The notes under the pieces: generated by a model
Database searches by the model: none
What the model was told of the DNA's origin: nothing
What the model saw: only the letters and a program-made list of their open reading frames with translations
Part shown: in pieces, positions 24,621-33,076 of the stretch
Layout of the letters: every line of letters starts with the position of its first letter
How positions within the stretch are numbered: the first letter of the stretch is position 1
Source: Aureococcus anophagefferens
Lineage: Eukaryota; Sar; Pelagophyceae; Pelagomonadales; Pelagomonadaceae
Direction of reading: 5' to 3'
Length of the DNA stretch: 33,594 bases
NCBI RefSeq assembly: GCF_000186865.1
Contig: NW_008705619.1
Span: 43,332-76,925, forward strand
Made by a program: the position numbers and the translations under genes

Positions 24621-27600
24621 TCAGGGAAAGGGCGGCTCGACGTCGCTCCCGAAGGCGTACGCCTCCCGCACGAGGACCTTCTCGTGGCGCCGAGAGTCGT
24701 CCTCGAGCGCGTAGAGCAGCGCCGAGGCCGTGATGCCGCGCTGCGTCGGCTCCACGGCGAGGCTGCGCAGCGCGTGGTGGAGGTCGACGCGCTGGTTCGC
24801 GTCGTCGCGCACGGCGCGGCACGTCGCGCGGGGATCCTTGGCGAGCCACGCGAGCAGGGGGCGGGGGAACACGTCGCTCCGCGAGAACGCGCGCGCGGCG
24901 AAGTAGAGCAGCGTGCGCGCCTACGGAGCGCGCCGGTTTCGTCGGTTTTCCCGGTCGACGTCTCTCGAATCGGCGACGCTCGGACGCCGGCGCGCGCCGT
25001 GTCGCCGTCCAGCGCCGCGAGGACCGCCGGCGACGTGCTCTGGAGCAGGCGCAGGGCCACGCGCGGGTCGCGGAACGCCGCGCGGAACGCGTCGTCGTAG
25101 CGCCGCTGCTTCGCGAGCGCCGCGGCGTCGCGCCACGCGCGCCGCGGCGTCCTCGCGCCCCGCGGTGCGACGGCGACGCTCCCGTCGGGCTCGTCGTGCC
25201 GCGCGGGCGTCGGCGCGGCCGCGGCGGGCTCGGGCGGCGGCCGCGCCGCCCGGACGTCCGCGACGTGGTCCGCGAGCGCGCGCTCGAAGCCTGTGCCGAA
25301 TTCAAATCTTCAATTCGACTTCAATGTGAGCGTACGCGACAGTTTCGACGCAGGCTCTTCGGCTGTGCTTCGAAAACTCGACGAGAGCAAACGACTCGTC
25401 CAAAAATCAGCCGAATCGACTTCGATGTGACCGAGCTAGAGAATTCTGAAGTTTGGTGAGGACCACCCAAACCAGCGGTTGAATTCGGCACAGCTCGAAG
25501 CCCCTGCAGCGCTCCGCCAAAAGGTCGACGGACTTGGTCAGCGCGTCGGCGACGTCGTCGGGGACCTCGGCGACGGACGGCCGCTTCACGCGCACGCGCT
25601 TCGCGGAGCTCCGCCGCCGCCTCCAGGGCTTCGCCGCCGCGGCGGGCCCGGCGTCGTCGTCGTCGTCGTCGTCGAGGGGCGGTTTGGCGAAGTCGTCGTC
25701 GAAGTCGAGGGCCGCGGGCGGCGGGCGGCGCGCCCGCGCGGGCGTCGGCGCCGGCCGCGGGCTCGGCGCCGCGTCGAGCCAGGGCGCGTCGGGCGACGGC
25801 GGCGCGCGGGGGATGGGCGCCTCGGCGAGCCGCGACACGTCGAGCGCGGGCACGGGCGCGCCGCCGGGCCGCGCGCGCCGCGGCGACGGCGGCGTCGCCG
25901 GCCGGGGCCAGCCGTAGTCGACGGACGCGGCGTCGTCGTGGTTCGGCAGGCCGACGGCGCTCACGGGCAGCTTCGCGCCGAGCAGCGCGTTGACGTCGCG
26001 GCGGCTCGGCCGCGCCGCCGCGTGCTTCGCGTCGCGGCGCCGCGCGCGCAGCGCTTCCAGCGCGAGGAGCGCCCGCTTCGCGGCGTCGCGGACGTGCTTG
26101 ACGCCGTGGTGCCGCGCGCGGTCGCAGGCGCCGACGAGCGGGCCGAGGACGAGCGCCGCGGCGGCCTGCGTGCAGTCGTTCGTCGCGAGCGCCTCGACGA
26201 GGTCGAGCGCGGCGGCCTTGTCGCGCCAGGCCAGCGCCTCCGCCGTCGTCGCCTCCGCCTCGACGCACCGCGCCGCGTGCCGCGCGAGCGCCGGCGCCGC
26301 GGCGTCGAGCGCCTCGACGTACGCGCCGTCCGCGCGCGCGAGGAGCCGCGGGTCGAACGCCGCGTTCGCGGCCGCGTCGGCGCGCCCGAGCGCCTGGGCG
26401 TCGGACCGCAGCTGGAGCAGGGCGCGCGCCGCGCGGCAGAAGGGCTCGAGCACGTCCCGGTGGCGCTTGCACGACTCGACGACCCACGACGCGAGCGGCG
26501 CGGCCGCGGGCGCGACGGCGAGCACGAACGCCGCGCGCGCGGCCATGGCCTCCTCCACGGTGCCCCGCTCCTCCCCCGCCTCCATGGCCCCGTCCAACGC
26601 CCAGCCCGGGGGCAGCGCCTCGTCCTGCGCCAGCGTCGCGCGCAGGTCCAGCGCCGCGTCGTCGTTCTCGCAGTGGAGCACCGCGCCGGTCCCGTCGCGG
26701 AGCAGCGTCGCGGCGACGGGGAGCGCGACGCCCCGCGACGCCGCGCGCCGCCGCAGATCGTCGAGCACGGCCGCCGGCGGCGCCGCGCCGACGTGCTTCG
26801 ACGCCGGGGCCGCGTCGAGCCACACGGGCACGGGGCCCGGCCGGCCCTCGAGGACGGCCGCGAAGCAGTTGGCCACGGACCGCCGGCCCCGCGCGCGCGG
26901 CCGCGCGAGCACGAGCGTGAAGGGCGCCACGAGCACGTCCACGGGCAGGTGCGTAGACTCCTCCGGCGCGCCCCGCGCGGCCGCTAATGGAAAAACGTCG
27001 CGCGCGAGCGCGCCCGCGACCTGCGCCGAATTCAAAGCTTCAACTCGACTTCAATGTGCGCATATGCGACAGTTTCGACGCGATTCTTCGGCTGTGCTTC
27101 GAGAACTTGACGAGAGCAATCGATTCGTCCAAAAATCAGCCGAATCGACGTCGATTTGATCGAGCTAGAGAATTCTGAAGTTTGGTCGGGACCGCCCAAA
27201 CCAGCGGTTGAATTCGGCACAGCCCGCGACGGCCGCGGCCTCGCCGCTCAGCGAGCTGCCCGCGCCCGACGCGCCCTGCGCGACGCCCGCGACGGCCCGC
27301 AGCGCCGCCCCGAGCTTCGGGACGCAGGCGCCCGGGTGGAGCCGCGCGACGGCCGCCAGGAGCAGGAGCACGTGGCGCCGCGCGGCGAGCGGCGCGCCGT
27401 CGTCCGCGAGCACCGCGGACGCGAGCCCGCCCGCCCGCGCGGTGTGCCGCGTGCCCAGTAATTCTTCAAAGAAGGCCGACGCGTCGCCCGGGCTCTCCAG
27501 GGCCTTGAGCTCGCCCCAGAGCTCGCCCGCGCCCGCGTGCCGCGAGTCCCGCTCGCGCAGCGCCGCGAGGCCGTCGCGGAGCCTGTCCCGGAGCGCGCGG

Positions 27601-28885
27601 TGGCCGCTGGAGATCTTGGACGGCGTGCCCGCCTGGAGCAGGGACGCCTCGGCGGACCGCGCGGCCTTCTGGAGGCGCTTCATGGCCACGTAGCGCGCCG
27701 ACGACGCGCCGGAGAAGTCCGCGGAGCTCCGCGCGCGGCTCCGCGCCTGGGCAGGACAAGAGAGATGCAACGTCGCTTCAACGTGAGAGTTCCGCGCGCG
27801 CGCGTTCCGGAAACAGCATCCACGCTTCGAGACCGTTCCGAGAGATGATCGCTCGTCCAAAAATCAGCCAAAACGAGTGGAAAGCGGCCGAGATCGGAGC
27901 CTTTGAAGTTGGGAATGTCGCTCTCTTTTCCTGCCCGGCTCCGCGCCGTGTCGAGCGCCTGCGACGCCGCGCCGGCCGCGAGGGGCCGCGCGGGCGACGG
28001 CGGCACCCAGCCGCCCTTCTCCTGGTGCTCGCGGATCGGCGACAGGCCCCCGAGGCCCCGGAGCTCCACGGCCCCGTCGTCGGAGAAGGGCGGGCCCCGG
28101 CGCCGCGGCGCCGCGGCGTCGCGCGGCGGCCACGCGGCCGGCGGCGACGCGAGCTCGTCGTCGTCGTACTCCTCGGGCCGCCCCAGGATCCGCGCGACGG
28201 ACGTCTCGAAGGCCGCGCGGCTCAGGCCCTCGGCGAAGAAGAAGACGAAGGACGCGAGGACCTCGCCCCGCGCCCTGCGCGCGCCGTTCGGCGCGGCGCC
28301 GAGCGGCAGCCACGTCGCCGTGAGGTGCACCGTCTTCGTGCCCGCCATGGCCTTGCCCCGCTCGAAGATCATGCGGAGCGGCACCACGGCTACACCGAGC
28401 GCGGCGTCGCCGTCGGCGTAGCCCGTCTCGCGCGCGACACCGTCGTCGCGGAGCGCCACCGCGCAGCAGCCGCCCTGCACGTCCTCGGGCGCGTCGAGCT
28501 TGAGCGCGAAGCAGAACTCGTTGTGCGTCTCCCAGGCCGGCGCGTCGCCGCCCCGGCAGGGCAGCGTCTCCTGCGGCTCCGCGTCCGCGTCGTGGACGTC
28601 GTCGAGCCGCGCGCACCAGACGCGTGCGACGACGTCCGAAGAGCCGAGGCCCCGCGCGCCCAGGACGCGGACGACGAGCCGCGGCTGCGCGGCGAGCTCG
28701 GCGCTGAAGCGCTTCTCCGGGCCGCCGACGGCGCTGCTCTTCCACTTCTCGCGCCGCGGCGACTCCGACGGCGTCGGCTTCGGCGGGCTCGCGGACCGCG
28801 GCCGCGGCTTCCTCGGGTTCGCCGCCAGCGGGTTGCCGGCGCGCCAGTTGCCCGCGTCGGGCGCCTCCATCTTCGTTTCCTGCAT
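24621..28885 (-). CDS. C2 + TOG/HEAT protein of TORTIFOLIA1/SPIRAL2 type, five exons
   Basis: The model is complement of 24621-24920, 24986-25290, 25502-27020, 27231-27746 and 27947-28885: 3579 nt, 1193 codons, all phases consistent. Exon 1 (residues 1-313) has a basic Ser/Pro head and a C2 domain (RLVVRVLGARGLGSSDVV ... AWETHNEFCFALKLD ... VAVVPLRMIF). Exon 2 and early exon 3 (314 to about 560) resemble the N-terminal TOG/HEAT region of TORTIFOLIA1/SPIRAL2 microtubule proteins: LRDRLRDGLAALRERDSRHA, HVLLLLAAVARLHPGACVPK, then VDVLVAPFTLVLARPR. A linker with a Pro/Arg tract and about eight Asp follows. Exons 4-5 resemble the family's C-terminal helical domain (YDDAFRAAFRDPRVALRLLQ ... LACT-like LLYFAARAF ... 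PLLAWLAKD). The family assignment is by eye; the exon structure is firm because removing each introner restores frame. Confidence 0.72.
24921..24985 (-). other. Short spliceosomal intron (65 nt) of the C2-TOG gene
   Basis: On the reverse strand it begins GTccgagcg (24985) and ends ctccgtAG (24921). Removal takes the frame from ...DGDTARAG to ARTLLYFAARAF, both helical TOG-type sequence, whereas reading through gives an unrelated basic tract. A 74-nt GC-AG alternative (24921-24994) is also in phase. No terminal inverted repeat is seen, so it is not classed as an introner. Confidence 0.6.
25291..25501 (-). mobile_element. Introner 1: transposon-like intron, 211 nt, GC-AG
   Basis: The element has terminal inverted repeats ctgtgccgaattcaa (25291-25305) and ttgaattcggcacag (25479-25493 region), and is flanked by a 9-bp target-site duplication gctcgaagc (25282-25290 and 25493-25501). 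On the gene strand the donor is GCttcgagc from the duplication, and the acceptor AG comes from the inverted repeat. Splicing joins ...RCRG to FERALADHV without a frame change. It is about 85% alike by eye to introner 2. The host gene is read through into stop codons if it is not removed. Confidence 0.9.
27021..27230 (-). mobile_element. Introner 2: transposon-like intron, 210 nt, GT-AG
   Basis: The inverted repeats are ctgcgccgaattcaa (27021-27035) and ttgaattcggcaca (27208-27221), one mismatch. A 9-bp target-site duplication gcccgcgac sits at 27012-27020 and 27222-27230. On the gene strand the duplicated target reads gtcgcgggc: the copy at the 5' edge supplies the GT donor, and the inverted repeat supplies the AG acceptor. 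Removal of 210 nt rejoins ...EAAAVAG and ALARD... exactly as before insertion. Confidence 0.92.
27747..27946 (-). mobile_element. Introner 3: related element with different inverted repeats, 200 nt, GC-AG
   Basis: The inverted repeats are gggcaggacaagagag (27749-27764) and ctctcttttcctgccc (27921-27936), one mismatch in 16. The target-site duplication is ggctccgcgc (27737-27746 and 27937-27946). On the gene strand the duplication starts gcgcgg and provides a GC donor; the acceptor is cctgcccAG. Removal rejoins ALDTARS and RARSSADFSG in frame. The ends differ from introners 1 and 2, but the interior shares the block cgtccaaaaatcagcc with both. Confidence 0.88.
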
Positions 28886-29109
28886 TGGGAGTGGGCGAGT
28901 TCACCGAGGCTGCCCAGTTGGCTCGTCCATCGTCTGCGGTCTCTCAACCGTTGGCCGTGTTGCGGCATCATCACCCATGGTGCTGCAAGATGCAGTGGGC
29001 CGCGTATCGAGTGGTGCTCCGGAGAGCGTCGACGCCCTCGGCCTCTCCAAGTAGTCTTTTCTACGCGCCGGGCCGGACCACAAACGACCGCCGCGCCGGG
29101 TTCGGTGCC

Positions 29110-32100
29110 ATGTCGTCGAACGAGGGCCGCGCGTGGCACGAGAAGAAGAAGTCGCGGCGCTACAAGGTGAAGAAGAGCGGCGTGCTGCTGCGCGTGGGCT
29201 GCGACATGGGCTCGCGCCAGGTCGGGGAGCTCGCGGCGGGCACGGAGGTCGTGGTCACGGAGGACATGAAGATGAGCGGGTCGACGCGGCGCGTGCTCGT
29301 CGAGACGCCGCTCCGGGGCTGGTGCTCGGAGAAGAAGCTCGAGCCCTACGGGACGTCGCACGCGGTGCCCGCGGGTTTGGAGGGCCCCGACGAGGGCGAG
29401 CACGTCAAGACCGTGGAGATCAAGAGCAAGCACCAGCTCCGGGAGTTCCTCAAGCACAAGGAGAAGGAGAAGGTCTGGGAGCGGCAGCAGGCCGGCGAGG
29501 CGCACCTGCAGGAGCCGCAGCAGGCCTACGACTGGGAGGACCCCTACGAGCGCTGGGTCATGGACCAGCGGCCCGGCGAGGACCCCGAGGACCCCAAGGT
29601 GCGCGTCGCCTACGCCGCGCGGCTCCGGGGCGCCGGCGATTTGGACGGCGCGGAGCTCATGCTCCGCAAGGCGCTCGGCGACGAGCCGAGCCTCGCCAAG
29701 GCGCGGAGCCAGCTCGCCAAGGTCGTCGACGCGAAGAAGCGCCGCGAGCAGGCGCTGACGGCGGCCCTGGCGACGCCGGAGGCGCGGCTCGCCGACGCCG
29801 TGGCGAAGATCAAGGGCCGCGCGGACGCGGAGTTCAAGGTGAGCAACTGGCGGTCGGCGCTCCACTTCTACGGCTTGCTACTAGAGGGCATGACGGACGA
29901 GCCCGAGGTCGACGACGACGAGGAGGTCGACTCCGAGGAGGAGGCCGCGCGGCAAGAACGCGGGTTCCGCCTGGGGCGGCCCCTGCGCCTCTTGGACGGC
30001 GAGGTCGTCCGCGCGCCGGTCCGCGACTTCGACGGTCACGAGGCCGCGAACCTCCACGGCAACCGCAGCGCCTGCCTCGCGAAGCTGCGCAAGTTCGAGG
30101 AGGCCGAGGAGGAGGCGAGCCGGGCCCTGGAGCTGCGGCCGGACTGGGTCAAGGGCATCCGGCGGTTGGCCGTCGCGCTCGACGGCGGCGGGCGGCACGT
30201 CGAGGCGCAGTTCGCGCTGGAGCACGCGATGAGCATCAACCCCAACGACCCGGGCCTCCAGGCCGCGCGGCGCAACGCGGAGATCCGCTGCGAGCACTTC
30301 GAGCGGCGCGCCATGGAGGAGGCGCTCGACGAGTCGAAGACGTGGGCCGCGCATTTGGATCTGCTCCAGTGGCAGGATTTGGTCGACCCGGAGGAGGCGC
30401 CGCCGGAGATCAAGATCATCATGGAGCGCAAGGCCAAGCAGGAGCGCCGGGGCAAGAGCGCCCAGATCTTCATGACGGACAAGCAGAAGAAGCGCGTCGC
30501 GGACAAGAAGGCCGAAAGGCGCGACCGGCGCCAGGCGGATTTGGACCTCCCGCCCAAGCCCGAGCGCGACCCGGACTCGCGGAAGAAGGAGATCGAAAAG
30601 CTCAAGGCGGACCCGAACCGGCGCAAGAAGGACTGGTTCCCCTCGAGCTCCGAGGACGAGGCCGACGGCGCGTCGTCGGCGAGCTCCGAGTCGTCGCTCG
30701 ACAGCGACGTCTTGCGGGCGACAGCGACAGCGACACGTCCTTTTCGAGCCAGGACAGCGACCGCTACAAGAAGTGGGGCGAGCGGTCCAAGGAGTACATC
30801 GCCCGCGACTTCGCGCTGCGGCGGCTCCGCGCGGACGCGCGCCTCGCGGCCGCGGCCGCCGCCGCCGCCGAGGACGAGCGGCGGCTCCAGCGCGCCAAGG
30901 ACGGCGTCGAGCACACGCCCCAGCTCCTCGAGAACAGGCTCTCCAAGAAGCTCTGCGCCAAGGGCCTCAAGGTGTCCAACAAGGGCGCCAAGGTCGCCCA
31001 GTCCGCGTCGCGCGTGCGAGGCGCGTGCCTCGCGAGGGAGCCGCTGCCGGCGACGGGCGTCCACGTCTGGTGCGTCGCCCTCGACGGCGTCGGCCAGCCC
31101 TGCCTCGGCGTCGCCACCGAGGGCTGCGACCTGGCCAAGTGGCTCGGCGACGACGCCAAGGCCTGGAGCCTCTACATGCGCGACCACCGGGGCGTCATGG
31201 CGACGGCGCACGGCGGGTCGCGCGGCGACTACGACGCGGGCGCGGCGCGCGGCGGCATGATGATGGGCGTCAAGAAGGGCGACGCCGTGGGCTTCATGTG
31301 GGACGCCGACGCCAAGGAGTTGGACGTCTTCGTCAACGGCGCGTCCAAGGGCACGATCTTCGGCCCCGCGGACTTCCCCGCGGACGGCGCGCTCGACGGC
31401 GACGGCGAGCCCCTGCCGCCGTTGAAGCTCTTCCCCGCGGTGGGCTTCGAGGGCAACCAGGCCGAGAGCGGCGCCTACCGCTTCATCCCCGGCGTCTTCG
31501 ACGACCCGGAAAGGTTGGAGAAGCTGGAATTGATCAAGCGGTTCAAGGTCGGCCGCGGCTTCTCGGGCAAGGACGGCAAGAACTTCCAGCTCGTCCACGC
31601 GGACGGGTCCCGCCACGAGCGCATGGACAAGCCGAAGATGGCCTACAACATGTGCCAGGTGCACCAGCGCGGCTCCGGCGACGGCGTCCACAACGCGGTG
31701 TGGTGCCAGACGGAGCAGGCGCGCTGGACGCAGAGCGTCTACAAGATCGAGGTCGTCGCGTTCAACAAGCCCGGGGACGTCGGCGCCCAGGACCTCGACG
31801 TCGTGCTGAAGACGCGCTACCTCAAGGCGTCGCACCGCGCCACGGGCGAGGTCTACGTCGAGGGCGCGCTGCACCGCGACGTCTACGCGGACGAGTCGCT
31901 CTGGTACGTCGACGACGACGGCGTCCTAAACTTCATGCTCGCGAAGAACCTGACCATGTACCACACCTACTTCTGCGTGTCCATGGGCAACTGGAGCCGC
32001 CTCTTCGAGTTCGACGAGGAGATGAGCGACGGCGACATGGACATGGACCAGACGGACCTCGACCGCGAGCGCAAGCGCATCGAGGACATCGCGTCCATGA

Positions 32101-32306
32101 AGAGCAGCCAGCAGGCCAAGTACGAGCTCGCCAAGCGCAAGCGCTGCGAGGACGCGGGGCTCCAGTGGCACTGGGTCCACAACTACGACGGGCCCAACGG
32201 CTACCAGATCGACCCGTCCTACGAGGCGCCGGGCCAGATCGGCTACGACATGCCCACGGACCGGGAGTTGGTGCTGCGCCAGGCGGGCTGCTTCAACGGG
32301 GCCTAG
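29110..32306 (+). CDS. SH3-like/TPR/SPRY/CS multidomain protein, frame change near 30715
   Basis: ATG 29110 begins MSSNEGRAWHEKKKSRRYKV. Residues about 12-80 look SH3-like (GVLLRVGCDMGSRQVGELAAG ... RGWCSEKKLEPY). TPR-type helices lie at about 165-230 and 300-400 (ANLHGNRSACLAKLRKFEEA, AEEEASRALELRPDWVKGIR). A charged Lys/Arg/Asp linker and Ser/Asp run follow. The frame then shifts at about 30715 (two nt skipped or one lost). The second frame contains a SPRY domain (31055-31375: GVHVWCVALDG, KGDAVGFMWDADAKELDVFV). It ends with a CS/p23-NudC-like domain (31716-32010: ARWTQSVYKIEVVAF ... EGALHRDVYADESLWYVDDD). CS and TPR together recall HSP90/NudC co-chaperones. The two halves belong together because the Ser/Asp tract continues across the break. 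The stop is at 32304-32306. Confidence 0.75.
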
Positions 32307-32984
32307 GGGGGGGGGACTCGATTTTTGTAGCGGCCGAAGCCGGTAATAACTAGTGACAGGGTTATGCACCCCGCGGCGGCGCGCGCGGCGGCCTGGGAGA
32401 GCTCCGCCGTCTCGCGCCGCAGCTTCGCGGCGGCCTTCTTGGAAGTCCTTTTTATTCATCCGCCCCGCTTCGAACTCAGCCGCGGCCTTGGCGAAGACCT
32501 GTTTGACGTCGTCGGCGTCGCGCTCGAGCTTGTGCAGCGCCGCCTTCGTCTTCCGCAGCGTCGGCGCCTCGGCCTCGATGGCGTCGGACACGCTCTCGAA
32601 GCGCTCGGCGAGCTCCCTGCCGGCCTCGCGGAGCGACGGCAGCCCGCTCTGGCGGAACGTCTGGGCGAAGAGCAGGCACGTGCCGACTTCGCCGCCGTGG
32701 AAGAGCAGGCTCGCGCCGAGGACCGTCTTCGCCGCCAGGCCGTACTTGTCGACGCCGCGCTTGATGCGCCGGGCGCCCTGCCGCGCCCACTTGACGGCGC
32801 TCTCCCGGGCCTTGTCGAGGTCGACGTCGTCGAGGTTCTCGACGCGGCGCAGTAGACCACCGACCTCGGGCAGCGACGACGGCGTGCGCATGGCGCTGCA
32901 GGTGCAGAGGAGCAGGGCAGCCCCGAGCGTGCGCATGGCGCTGCAGGTGCAGAGGAGCAGGGCAGCCCCGAGAACGCGTGCCAT
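32303..32984 (-). CDS. Small secreted helical protein, 3' end uncertain
   Basis: ATG 32984 starts MARVLGAALLLCTCSAMRT, a hydrophobic signal peptide whose core is tandemly repeated. The mature part is helical and basic (KARESAVKWARQGARRIKRG), has a Gly/Leu hydrophobic segment TVLGASLLFHGGEVGTCLLF near residue 80, then amphipathic helices (LRKTKAALHKLERDADDVKQ). The frame becomes non-coding-like after about 32440. A 31-nt GC-AG intron (32438-32468) or a one-base error would connect EFE to KAAAKLRRETAELSQ and end at a TAG at 32303-32305, 216 aa in total. That stop overlaps the stop of the convergent gene. An AATAAA at 32450-32455 (gene strand) offers a different, earlier end. Function unknown; a membrane- or plastid-associated apolipoprotein-like role is possible but unproven. 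Confidence 0.55.
32883..32972 (-). repeat. Exact 45-bp tandem duplication in a signal peptide
   Basis: Two identical 45-bp units, 32883-32927 and 32928-32972, encode LGAALLLCTCSAMRT twice in frame. The identity of the copies shows a recent event. It lengthens the hydrophobic core, or supplies an alternative start at the internal Met. Confidence 0.92.
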
Positions 32985-33076
32985 CGCGTCGCAAGAATCC
33001 GGAAGCGACGGCAACTTTGCGTTGTTGAGATTCAACCTAGCCAGAGCGCGGAATGTTCGGAGCGCGGGCTGCCAAA

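Noticed and set aside
24621..25290. EDC4/Ge-1-like C-terminal domain in the last exons
   Set aside because: The helical pattern is similar, but the preceding TOG-type exons make the TORTIFOLIA1/SPIRAL2 C-terminal domain the better reading.
25407..27035. The central C2-TOG exon as an independent 542-codon gene
   Set aside because: Its apparent N-terminal MNSAQ and its C-terminal tail are encoded by introner inverted repeats, and its coding phases join perfectly to the neighbouring exons.
27947..28885. The C2-bearing exon as a separate gene
   Set aside because: Removal of introner 3 at its target duplication rejoins the two sides in frame, so they were one frame before insertion.
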